Assembly: GCA_963402885.1 (NCBI GenBank)
Contig: OY727095.1
Span: forward strand, 22,635,001-22,699,000
Length of the DNA stretch: 64,000 nt
Direction of reading: 5' to 3'
Source of the DNA: Antedon bifida
Lineage: Eukaryota; Echinodermata; Crinoidea; Comatulida; Antedonidae
The position numbers were made by a program, and so were the translations under genes. Of this stretch, positions 12,686 to 24,700 are shown one piece after another. Numbering within the stretch: position 1 is the first letter of the stretch; each line of letters starts with the position of its first letter. Below the pieces are notes generated by a model, which saw only the letters and a program-made list of their open reading frames with translations, was not told the origin of the DNA and ran no database searches.

Positions 12686-13110
12686 AGACAAGTTCGGACA
12701 AATGAAATGAAAAGACAAGTTTGGACAAAAAGAATGAACAGACAACTTCGAACAAATAAAAATGAAAAGACAAGTTCGGACAAATAAAATGAAAAGACAA
12801 GTTCGGACACAAATAATGAAAAGACAAGTTCGGACAAATAAAATGAAAAGACAAGTTCGGACAAAAATAATGAAAAGACAAGTTCAAACAAATGAAAAGA
12901 CAAGTTCGGACAAAAATAATGAAAAGACAAGTTCAGACAAATGAAATGAAAAGACAAGTTCGGACAAATAAAATGAGAAGACAAGTTCGGACAAAAATAA
13001 TGAAAACACAAGTTTGGACAAATAAAAATTAATAGGACAAGTTCGAACAAAAAGAATAAAAAAAAAAAATAAGTAAGTTCGGACAAATAAAAAGACAAGT
13101 TCGGACAATT
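12686..13110. repeat. 27-bp minisatellite, about 15 units
   Basis: Imperfect tandem repeats of a unit like GACAAGTTCGGACAAATAAA plus ATGAAAA, varying in length from about 17 to 29 bases. The period is close to a multiple of three, which leaves long artificial open frames on both strands. The minus strand spells a repeated FSFYLSELV motif. The repetition makes a real gene unlikely. From 13111 to 14390 I see no supported gene. Confidence 0.85.
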
Positions 13111-14395
13111 TTTACATAAACTAAAAAATGTTGTTTGAGTGGTCTATATTCAATCAGTTCGACACTAATTTCGATGCCATGTATTATTAACGTCGGTTGT
13201 TTTTCAAATTCCATTTTTAGATAAGATATTGAAACTTTGAACCCAGTAAAATACGGTAACAGTGGGCGGCATATTTGGTATACGCCCGACTATAGACCAC
13301 GCCTACTAAAAATCATGGAAGTACGGGTACTGTGAGATATAAGAACATTTTAGGAATCTATGAAATTGAGGAAACAAATTATGTTATGACTAATGTCAGT
13401 AAATACATTTATGTTTTATTTTTAAATTTCAAATATTGATTGGAAGTTTCATTGTCCTTACAAAAATTAAAATAAATGTGCTTGTTTTGACATTTTAGTG
13501 TATAGCCTACGGTACAGAACAACCATAAAACTTTCCTTTATGGAATTATTAGGATTCTCCTTTTATGTGACTTGTTTTTATGCTATGACTGTTGTGTTGA
13601 TTGGTTATGGTTGTTAATTCTTTCGATGCCTTTCAGGGTTTTTTTTACCGGCTAGCTTCTTAATGATGATTGTTATTTTCATAATTGATTAGGCCCATTT
13701 GGTACAATTAATACGTGAATGAGAGATGCTTGATAAGAACTCATAAACGATATGGATTTCCTATAAAGAGAACGGAGAACAGATTCGTTATTTTTGTACT
13801 TAATTTTCTTGATTTGAAGATGTCAATTAATACCGTACTTATACAAAATAATAATGTGTTATTTTTAAATAGACACCATCCACTATAACATTATTAACAT
13901 CTGTGTTGCCTGACGATCCAAAAACTTCTTAAAATACCATGACAATATTTTATGTTCTTAATTAAAATGATGGCGTTTTTAAATCTAATTGCTTCTGTGA
14001 ACAATTTGAGATGACTACCACAAAATGAACACCTGTGAATACTCCTTGAAACAAAAACACTAATGTACAAACAACCACCACAAAGTTCTTCAATAACGAC
14101 ACATTTCTAATATTGCAAGATGTGTTAATTAAAGTGCCATTTTCCAAACACACCTTTCTATAGAGATCTTCTTGTAGTGTGCTTTTAATTGAGGCATGGA
14201 ATGATTGAGGTGTTTGTAATCTACTAATCTCATGATGTGTGTGTGTTTTGAAACTGAAATAATCACAACCATAAATCACTTCAATGGCTTGTTGCAAGTC
14301 CAACCCACTTCCTTTTAGCTGAATCATTGCGATTGGTCAGTTTCACTTTGACATTTCAATATTTAGCGCGTGACAGAACGCGTCGCTTGCCACAT

Positions 14396-14403
14396 TATAA
14401 AAG
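14396..14403 (+). promoter_or_regulatory. TATA box of the small Cys-rich gene
   Basis: TATAAAAG, about 100 bases upstream of the ATG at 14503, in the right orientation and distance for a short 5' leader. Confidence 0.6.
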
Positions 14404-14502
14404 ACTTGTACGACCAGTTGATCATACAGAAGGTACACCACAGGGAAAGAATAGTTAACGTCATTACTCAAAAAACCTATTTTTCAATTTCAGTGATCGA
14501 AG

Positions 14503-15838
14503 ATGAAGAGTGATATTATTATTTTGACGGTGTTTTTTCTAACATGTTGCGTCTCATCTATTTTAAGTGGTAAGTTACATACTTATTTTACATAATTAAT
14601 ATATTAGTAGCTTCTTCTTCCGCTCTGGGCACCCTTCTTCTGTAGCTTCTTCGGATTCCGCTTCTTTTACTGTGTAACTAAGAAATGTAATTAATGTATT
14701 ACTCCATGATGTGATAACGCGCTAGTTTACTATTTTCCATATTTCGATCTAGGCCTATCTGTGAGCATTATTTTTATGATATCGGCCCAAACAGATATTG
14801 ACTTTTCAATAGTCTAGATCGAAATGTTAATTGTTCATATAAATCTATCATCTTAGTGCCACAGTGAATTTTTTAAAATTGTTCATATTGGAAGAGAGCA
14901 CAGTTAGAATGTAATATGTATCACTATTTGTCGAATGCATAAAAAGCTAATCAGTTCTGATATTTAAATTATAAGAGTAATATATCTCTATTATTGATGA
15001 GAATAACACTTATAACTTTCTAGCGAATTGATGAACAGCATTTTGCATAATCTCACAAAATAATGCGTTGTTCTATTATTTTATTATGTAATAATGTGCT
15101 GGTACCATGTTTTGATATCCATCTGGGGATCTAAATTTTAATTAAAAAGGTAGGCCTCCTAGTCAAAGTTGAAAATAGATTAATGCTTTCCGATGCAATT
15201 AACAGTATAGTACTGATACGTACGGAAGCGGCACTGATACGAATCGGCCCGGGACGAATCGGCTGGAATCCAATAGAACACAATTATGTCTAATACTTTT
15301 CACTCCTATATTTATACATTTTAGAAAAGAAAGAAAAAATAACCAGCAGAAATTGATTAGGCCTAGTTTGTTGTCGCTCAAAAATGAATTAGAAAATGAT
15401 ATAGAAAAAATACCTTAACTGTGTACTTATTTACTGTTTACAGTGGTGATAAAGGAGATTGAAGAAGACACAGCTGATCTGAAACCAGTGGTCGTTGATG
15501 CCGCAATTTCCAAATACGATGCAAAGAAGTGTTGTAAACTCGGTAAAAAGGTCGCGCGTGAATTTGTCTCTTGTGACATTGAAGAGGTGTCGTCAATGGT
15601 ATGGCTAAGAAAGAGAATGCAACGCAGAAACTATGATAGCGCCCAAGAAGCCATAGTAAATCAGGTACAGAAATGTTACCCACCAAACGCCTCTCGGAAC
15701 CTCTATAAAAAATGTTGTCTGTGGCATCAAAGTATTATAGATCAGATGGAATCCTGTAAACAAATGGAAACTATAGATGACAGACGACGGTGCAGGCAAG
15801 ACGTAAAATCACGCGAAAGAAGAAGACGAAAGAAGTAG
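14503..15838 (+). CDS. Small secreted Cys-rich protein, anaphylatoxin/fibulin-like cysteine spacing
   Basis: Two coding exons, 14503-14569 and 15444-15838, with GTAAG donor and TTTACAG acceptor; the phases join (G|TG = Val) to give 153 residues. Residues 1-22 are a hydrophobic signal peptide (MKSDIIILTVFFLTCC...). The mature part has eight cysteines. CC-KLGKKVAREFVS-C has the same CC-x12-C spacing as C3a-type anaphylatoxin modules and resembles the CC.LGK of fibulin modules. A second CC-x12-C starts at KKCCLWHQ, and a further C-x12-CC bridges the two. The C-terminus is very basic (RERRRRKK) and could be processed. One N-glycosylation site (NAS). It lies between the two pappalysin copies on the opposite strand. 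A secreted product is well supported; the anaphylatoxin link is inference from spacing only. Confidence 0.72.
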
Positions 15839-16354
15839 ATTTAGACTATTATTTCTGGAAAATGTTGATGCTTGAACAATACAGTAATTCATTGAAATTG
15901 ACTGATTATACACATTCTTTCATGGCCTTAATAAAGAAAAAGAAAAACCGTCTTTTAACCAACACAGACCACGCATTTTGTAAAATAATATGAATTTGAG
16001 TTGCTATTTTCTCAATGTGTTATAAGAAGGCACTTTTTTCGGGTCTGTTAACAAATAATATGTAAATACGAATTTATTTTAGGCTAATTTAATATAGAAT
16101 CTAAAAACTTTCACCCTGTCTGTTTAGACCATTAATACAAAATCAATGAAAGATTTTGGACTTTAAGTTGCATTCAATGTGTATTAGGGTGCCGGGTATA
16201 ACCTGGTGTTTTACCAATTCATAATTGTACATAGTTATAAACAAAAACTTAATTGTTACTATTTTCATTGCGATTCATGGCAGTACTATCGATAACGTTT
16301 TAAAATACATTGAAACATTTAGACTGAATTTCATGTGTATTGTAAATAAGTTTT

Positions 16355-16360
16355 AATAAA
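16355..16360 (+). terminator. Poly(A) signal for the small Cys-rich gene
   Basis: AATAAA followed by AT- and GT-rich sequence, about 515 bases past the TAG stop at 15836-15838. Confidence 0.45.
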
Positions 16361-16494
16361 TATATTATGTCTTGTCATGTTACTAGAGCCTTCTGTTGTT
16401 TAAAGTCTCTTCCCTAAGTTGAGTGTCGTTAGAGGTAGGCCTATTAAGTATTATATTATGTCCAAATTTAAATGTGTATACATATGACTCAACT

Positions 16495-16645
16495 AACACA
16501 AGGCGTGTGGAACAGAGTGCTGGACGTTGGGAACTGATCGTGAGTTTGAATCCACCGCTCGTCTCATTGCTTGTATCCAAGTTATGCAGGACGCTTGCCT
16601 CTCTCCACCCAGGTACAGTATACAAATGGGTATTACGTCAAAACA
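16495..16645 (+). mobile_element. tRNA-derived SINE
   Basis: A tRNA-like head (AGAGTGCTGGACGTTGGGAA with B-box-like GAGTTTGAATCC) is followed by a body with GCTTGCCTCTCTCCACCCAG and ATACAAATGGGTATTA. That body wording is common to many marine invertebrate SINEs, from memory. Non-coding. From about 16650 to 17430 nothing recognisable. Confidence 0.55.
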
Positions 16646-17429
16646 CAACTGCGTTGATTACTGATTGCAAAAACATTATGGTAATATTTTTTAAGATAAC
16701 TTTATTTCGTCCACAAAACAAGTGGAAATAATGGTGCTTGTCTCATACAAAGTTAAAACATTAACGGAAAAACAAATATACAGTCGTGTTTGATTTGAAC
16801 ATTACCGGAGTAAAACTATGAAGCGCTTATATATTTTGTGCATACTATTACAATTACATAAAACATTTTAAATTAGGCCGACTGTAGAATGTTAGCCTAT
16901 ATGGTTAGAGAGCAGTATTATTACATCTGTGTACATACAAAATAAAGCCTTTCTTTGTATGAAGATTACGTCCAGCATTTTAAGGTGTTCGTCATCGCAC
17001 AGAACTAAAGTTAATCCACAAATACACACAATACGATCACAATTGAGGTGTTGCTAATGCTGATAATTAGCACTATTGTTTTCATCAAATTTACACACGT
17101 GAAAGATATACACGGGCATACGGTCCTTTAAAAAAAATGTTCAAACGTCGTTCTAGAATTAAATAAATTTAAATTCATAAAAATAAAGAAGCTTACATGC
17201 GGTACTTAAAGACATAGATCGATATTGATTATATTGTTAATTTTCATCATTATTGATGATGTAGGCTACATATCTAGTTTATTACAATTGTAAGAATGAA
17301 ACTAAATGTATTAAATCAAAATCAAATAGGACAAGAAGAAAAGAAACAAAAACAGGCAGTTTGGTTGCAAAGAATCTTTTGAAATACAGTGTGTTTACAA
17401 TGATATTTATTCTCACTGAAACGGAAATA

Positions 17430-17838
17430 AAGGTTAGTTTACAAAGAACCATAGAGTAAAGAATAATTCTTTACTCCATGCAAAGAACCTATAACACAAG
17501 AATCTCCTTCAATTCGCATTCAAAACACAGTATCGGAAGTACAGGGTTAAAGGGTCAAACTGGGCGACGCCATTTCACAGCATGGAGCAGCAACCCCTTC
17601 AAACTAGGAAGTCAAAACTATTAAAGAGGGCTCAGTCAATTACTCTATCCCCTCTATCTATTCTTTGCCTCTATGGTATTAGCAGATCCCCTCTATGATT
17701 TTGACTTTCTAATTTGATGCGGGCGCGCTACTCACAATGGCGCCACCCATTAGCTCTATTCTATCCTACAATGCCTTTCTTCGCAATTGTTACAAGCTTT
17801 GGACGATTCTTGTGTTATAAGTTCTTTGGTTTATCTTA
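17430..17838. mobile_element. Inverted-repeat (MITE-like) element
   Basis: AAAGAACCTATAACACAAGA at the left (about 17480) is mirrored by TCTTGTGTTATAAGTTCTTT at the right (about 17812-17832). An inner hairpin (AGTAAAGAATAATTCTTTACT) lies at the left end. No coding capacity. From 17840 to 18440 only a short imperfect inverted repeat (CTGCGCAGCAGT near 18245, ACTGCTGCGCAG near 18387) stands out. Confidence 0.55.
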
Positions 17839-18454
17839 CAAAAAAATCAGTAAAAAAATCGATGGAAAATATTCTCAAAATTAGAAATACCACCGATAAA
17901 ACTTCTCAAAATGCGTTTTAAATGTAAATATTCTCAGTTAGTTACTGTTTCGATTTCTAAACTTCTGTTACACTTCCTCTTTAAGTTATAGGTATAAATT
18001 AAAGTTCCATCAAGCAAAGTTAAACTTGAGAAGGAATTCTTTTTCGTTTAGAGTTGTAGGCCTACTTTTGTGGAATGGTCTTGAGGCTTGGGTAAACCAT
18101 CCATTAAAGTTCACACCGTTTGTACAATATGACATAATAACCGCGAGCGGGGCTTATAAGCAATATGCTTCGCCTCAATTTCCCTCTATTCATACGACTA
18201 TGATGGATTACAAGTACCAAGTATGTGTACCTCCCATTCTCGACCTGCGCAGCAGTGACGTAACGTACGTAGAGATCTGAGGCCCTTTTTTAGCCTTTTT
18301 CGACATATTTTAATGCCTTTTTCCTCTGGGCACTGCAGTGCAGGGCTCCTGGGTTTAGAGTGAGCGCGTATTTTCGTTACCCAACTGCTGCGCAGTCTAT
18401 ACCTTTGGATAAATTACCATAAAATAACAGCACAAACAGTTTATAGTAAAATAG

Positions 18455-18460
18455 TTTATT
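18455..18460 (-). terminator. Poly(A) signal for pappalysin copy B
   Basis: AATAAA on the minus strand, about 325 bases past the TAG stop at 18784-18786. It is the first canonical signal I saw in that direction and gives a reasonable 3' UTR length. Confidence 0.4.
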
Positions 18461-18783
18461 TCTACGGAATCAATATTTAAAATATACACAATATTTACAC
18501 AGATAGCCTACACAGTATTACACTAAAAGAATGTATAGATATAATTAAAATACTATTTTGTGTTCACTCTGATGTTGGCAATGCGTTGAAGACTTCATAG
18601 CATTTATGTTATAACAAAAAGGATTCTACTTTAAAAATCTTATAATACAAACATACTTAACTGATACTTTTGAATATAATAACTTTTTCGTTTAAATTAT
18701 TAAATATGATGGCCTATATATAGTAACAAATTATTGTATTGTGTTTCCAACGGAAAATTACAATTGTCAGGAATGGTTAATTT

Positions 18784-21700
18784 CTATTGGTTCTCAACAG
18801 CATTGGGGTCACGACACGTACAGTCTGCTTCACAATTTGGCGGGAAAGGTATAACCTCATTATCAGTAACAGTTGACACGCAGCAATCTCCACCGTCCCA
18901 GTGACAATAAGCTCGGTTGTTAATTCTATCGCAAAATCCGTCACTGACAAAGTTCTGAAAGATGAAATAAAAAATGGAAATTTAAAGTTTAAAATGACCA
19001 ACACTATTTCTTAAAAAGTTCTTTTTAAAGTCATCAATGGAACCATCGGAATACTCTTGTATGACACAGAATAAGTATATGTTACAGTATTATAGCAATT
19101 TTTCGCATTTTCTTTTCTTTGTATTGTTTTGTTATCTTCGGTAATTCTTAATAAAATTTAATATGCTGGCAACAGAAAACCTATGAAATATGTTATTTGA
19201 CCTTTTCTGAACACTATAGGCCTAAGATAAACTAATTCCAATACAATCGACCATAAGAACAATTAAAAGATTTAAGAAACATCTAGCCTACTACTGATCA
19301 TGTTTCAATAAGACACGTACTCCAAAACAAGATGTTCGACAAACATTCTAATTACTGTTGAACCTATAACCAGTTGGAGAAATGGAGAATGCTGAAACAA
19401 ATATTTAAAGTGGTGTAAAATGAATTAGCATCAGTGCAACTTACCTCTTGACAGACTTTGACACAGGAGACAGCCGAGGGATCTGGGTACCATTGGCGCT
19501 GATCTGTACAGATGATGTGTTTTGAGCGCGATTTCCACGTGTAAGTTATAGGCTCACCATTGTCGAATATCGCTTCATGACCATCTGCACAGGCTGCGGT
19601 GCAGTTTGTACCTATTTATAAATCAAGCCAAATTTTATTTTGATTTAAAGAGTTCTTATTTTGTATTTAGACACAACCACCTCACTAATTTTTTAACTCC
19701 AAATTTTACTTATTTTTTTTGACAAACCAGAAATATAAAAACAAATATGGCCTAGACACTGATAAAAGGATAATGATGAGGAGAGACAGAGCAATTAAAA
19801 CCCATGGGGCTTGTCTCGCCAAAAGTAGGCTTACAATTACAGTAAACAGTATCGCCTCTAAATTTCAAATATTGCTTTAGAGATAATTTAAATTTAAAGA
19901 CACACACTGTTCGTTATAAATTCTAGAATTCATCGAGCATGGAATAATATTGTTTTGTTTCAGTGGTGATTTATCGTGAAGGAAAACAAATATTATTAGA
20001 TTTTTCAGTGAAATACCGGGTCTTCCCCAATTTGTATTAACAGATTCTACCGAAGGAAATCAACGAGACATCGTATAGCTAGCATACGATGCTCGTACGT
20101 TACACTGCTGCTCTTTTCCAGCTAGGACTACAAAACTAAGCCTGGATAAGGTAGACTAAGAACCTCTACGAGAGAACATTCGACGCGAGCTACGGGTATT
20201 GTTTTTCTCTTTTTATCATAATTAACCTCAGAACGTACATTTTAAGACACAAAATGCCATGGTTTTAATATTTTTAAAGATGTTTTTACAAAATGTAAAC
20301 TTTTAAGGCAAGGAATGACCTGGTTTAGTATTTTGAAAGTTATTATATGAATTGATTTACAAAATGTAAACAATTGCAGGAAAAGTAAGTAAAAGTTAAT
20401 GGAATTGTGTTAGAGATAATAATGTATAAAAAGAGGAATGCAGTACTAGTAGAAATGATGTAGAGAAAATATAAAAACAATGTGCCGCTGGAAAATGTTA
20501 TTTGTAAAAAATTGTTCGTAAACAGATGATAAAAACAAACATTGTCAATATAATAATATGTATAGTGTATTGAAATGAAAATGTTTAGAGAAAAATATAT
20601 GTAAATAGATAGGAACATATGCATGGAAATAAAAGTGGGATGAACCCACAAAAAAAAAACATATTACAAACATACCAATGGTGTAAGTATTTAAATTACA
20701 GGTAAACTTCACTTCGTTGCTATTTTCAGGTTCTGGACAGTGGTGAGAGTCCATATTTTGACGACAACCTTCAAACGTTTCATCCCAAGTCTTATCCCAG
20801 CCTTTTTTCAAACACTTTACAGTAGCCTAAAGAGAACATCAACGATTAAAATAACATTGTTATTATTACATACTGATGTTGGTGATTGGAATTTAGTTAT
20901 GTTTAACTATCAAATGTAAATAATTGTAAAACAACTGTAGGCCTACACAAAATTATACTCGACTTAAATCTATATGTGACATATAGAGAACAAAAGAAAA
21001 GCGCTATACACGACGATAATACACTCTTTTAAACGAGCATAAATCTATTGCACCTGGTGTCAAATACAAACATCCTACCAAGTTTTTAAGTCCGTCAACT
21101 CCATAGTCATAATAACTGCTTTACCACGGATATGATTTGGAAAGAGTTGTAATAATATTTAAAGAGTATGACCGTTTCCGAGTGACTAGGATTGCGAGAT
21201 TAGATTTTACAAATTCCCATGCCTTGCTAGAATGGTACAAAGATGAAATGGCTTAAAAGGCCCATTTACACTAGGACGATAACGATCGACGATAAATATA
21301 TAAGCATACATTTTGTTTACATAAAACAAAAGAAATTAGAAGGTTTTCGTTCTAGAACTATAGGACAATCATTTATGCTGTCTTTGATAAAATAATACTT
21401 TTTAAATTCCAATCAAATGACGTCATGATAAACACAAACCATAACATTGTTGTAAGAGCAAAAATATCGTGACAATACATATTTTTGCTCTTACTAATCA
21501 TGACGTCATTTGATTGGACGTGTGAAAATATCATTTTCATCAAAGGAAGCATAGATGGTTATAGTTCTAGAAAAGTGTTTATATTTGTTTTGTTTTATGT
21601 ACGAAAAATGCATATTTGTCTATTTATCGTCGATCGTTATCGTCCTAGTATAAATGGGCATAAACAGAAAATTTTCAAAAATACTCACCACGCTATCGAT

Positions 21701-24700
21701 GGTACCTGGACAATGAATTCTACATTCACTATGAAGATAATTGCCATTACTGCAACTATACACTCCGTTATAGAAGGAAGGAGGAGGAGTACATTCTCTA
21801 CGGACACACGACGGACCTAACCATTCGAAATTATCTCCACATTTTAGACGAATTCGTCGGCTAATAAACAAACATAATTCAGATAAGTTAAATTTAGCGT
21901 TTAAAATGTGTTGTAAATAATAATAAACATATTACAGATATACCAATAAATTTCTTTAAAAAGATTTGAAATGATGAATTATGAGTGTTAATGGTAACGT
22001 CATTGAACTTTTCTATAAAATATTCAACTTACCTCTTTGGATTATCTTTAATGTGGTATCCAGCTTTACATTTAAAAATAACGTAGCTTCCAATGGTAAA
22101 CGTGATTTTCTGATTAGGAACTTGAAACGAGTTTTCTGGTTCTGTTGGTGATGCACATTCTTGTTGACAAAATGCATTTGGTAAAGAATATCCACCATCA
22201 TCTAAACAGGTTACACGGTTATCTGTTCCTAAAATACACAATGTCTTTGTGTTTAATAGCACTTTGTTGTAAGATAGGCTAACAGGCAACGTGTTTGCAT
22301 TGAATAACCAAGGGCCACGTTTATTTTTTAAATTAGTACCTATCAACTCAAACAATATTTGATAATTTTCGACGAATGGAATCATTGACTAAAAGGAAAG
22401 GAAACGTAATTACCTTGCATTTTTGCTGCTGCATTGCATTCAAAATTACAAGTACTTCCATAGAGCGTTCCTTCTGGACATGAAGTCACTGCGTAAGGGA
22501 CGTTAGGAAACCCACAATCAACAGGTGTACATATCACTTGGTGGTCTTCCCACTGGCCGTTTACACACATTATCTGGCAAGACAATAACACTGTTAAGAG
22601 CCGTTCTCTCGTAAAGCGTGGTTCCCACTAGCGACGCAACACAAGGACGTAACGCAACGCAAGTGAATTGACCAATCACAAGCGATGGCTTATTCGCTTG
22701 TGATTGCTAACTGTCTATAACTTCTTTAGTTAAAACGCTTGCGTTGCGTTTACGTCCTTGCGTTACGTTCTAGTGGGAACCAAGCTTTAAGCTTGGTTCC
22801 CACTAGGACGCAACGTAAAGGACGTAACGCAAAGCAAAGTGATTTGACCAATCACAAGCGATAAATTAAATTATTCCAAACAGTCGCTTGGGAACCAAGC
22901 TTAAGAATAAAAGAGTTGGTGGCAAAATGTTTGTGTATTAGGTTTGTTTGTTTGTGGTTAGGATGGTCATGTGGAATCTGCTGCTGATGTAAGCCAAATT
23001 GAAAAGAAAACAAAAACATGAAAGAGGTCCGAGCTCTAATTAATGAGTTTACATACATAATGCATTATTCTTATACATAAACTATTTATTTTTCATCAAA
23101 TCAAATAAATAAAACAAAAATATCGTTTATCAAAACATTACCAATATCCATTAAAAAAAAACCAGGAAAAATGAAATTTGCCCGTTGCCATGGAAACATA
23201 GGTGTGGAATAAAAAATACTCTCTTTTGATTTCTCTCAACAGATATATATATTATTATAGTCATGTGCAAACTTTGAAAGAAATCATTTTAATCTGTCAC
23301 TATTTGTTACATTTCTTTGATTCTTGCATACATATGGAGTATTAATATTGTATTTATGTTCAAGATTGAACCAATCTTACCTTATATTTGTATACTGGTC
23401 TGTAACCTTTGTTGCATTGTATAGTATAAATGTCTCCTTCTTTCACAATATCACCTACTTGTCGGTTAAGAGTTGCGTGCTGCACCTCTGGAACTATACA
23501 TGTGGGCATATCACACGAGTACCGGTTACACTGTTTGGTAACTGGATTGTACAGATCATCATCACCGCACGATTGTAAATTGTATAGGTCAAAATCTTTC
23601 AAAGATCTTAGGCGAACACCTGAAATTCTGACATATTTGTAATCGAACTCGATGAGGACTTCGCGTGAGTAGTAAAATCTTTTGCTGAGGTCGTGTTCTA
23701 CATTAAAAGTGGCTGGGTTGGAAGCACACAGGAGTGGTACATCTTTGTTCAAAACATGATTAACTCCTATGTAAATACAAACAAATTAAAATACATTTTT
23801 AAACAATGGTCTTTCTAAAATAAAATTAAAAGAGTTATTATTTTGTTTTATTAATATGAAATAAAGTGTAAATAAATCTTTATAACCAATTTATTTAAAT
23901 ATGTTCATTTTTAGCATACCTCTGGTGTCGACTAACGTAACAGATGCTCTTGTAGGAGGTGTTGTCCGTGATGTCACACCATCGCCAGCGATATAAATCA
24001 GAACTCTAGTCGCAACTACTTCTATAGGAAACCCAACCTAACATCAGACAAAAAATAAATAACTTTTTGAATTTACAAAAAAGAATAAGTTCTAATGTTA
24101 GCACCACTGGGAAAAATGTTACCTGACCTTGCACAACTTTTTCAAAAATATCAATAGTCTTCAAAAAATTCAGAAAATAAACTGTATATTATTATTAGTA
24201 ATATTACCTTCAACCATATATTTTGGTCATGAAAACCGGCCCTGCATGGATACCATACAAATTCCTCTTTTAACTCGTTGCTACAAACCTTTGATAAAAA
24301 AAAAATATAATGAATCGTAGTTTATTCCAAAAGACCACTACTTTTAACATTTTTCGGGGTTTACCATGGTACTCTTTTTCTATTAATATTTGGTTTAAGT
24401 TAATGATAAATTAAACATTATACAAGTAGATGCAAGTTGGGGATGGGCAGTGCATCTGCAGTAGCAAGAAGGGAGTGACAACAGATGAACATATTGACAG
24501 AAAGTTAAGACAAAAACGCAAATAGAGGAGCGACATCTCATCTTATACATGAACAACTTGGGCGAGAACAGAGAAGACCAGAAGGAAATTGCAGATGCTT
24601 GAGAAAGGATACACCCGACAAGGGATGATGGAGCCGAGATTAGGAACAAAACACAGCACTATAAATAACATAAGTTATTTGATTACCTGATCCCTCGGGG

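Noticed and set aside
12646-13098. Frame on the minus strand with repeated FSFYLSELV
   Set aside because: Produced by the 27-bp minisatellite; open frames appear on both strands for the same reason.
13962-14327. 121-residue minus-strand frame divergent from the small Cys-rich gene
   Set aside because: Runs of V and hydrophobic residues, no signal peptide at the start, no family words, no promoter or splice context. Left open but not supported.
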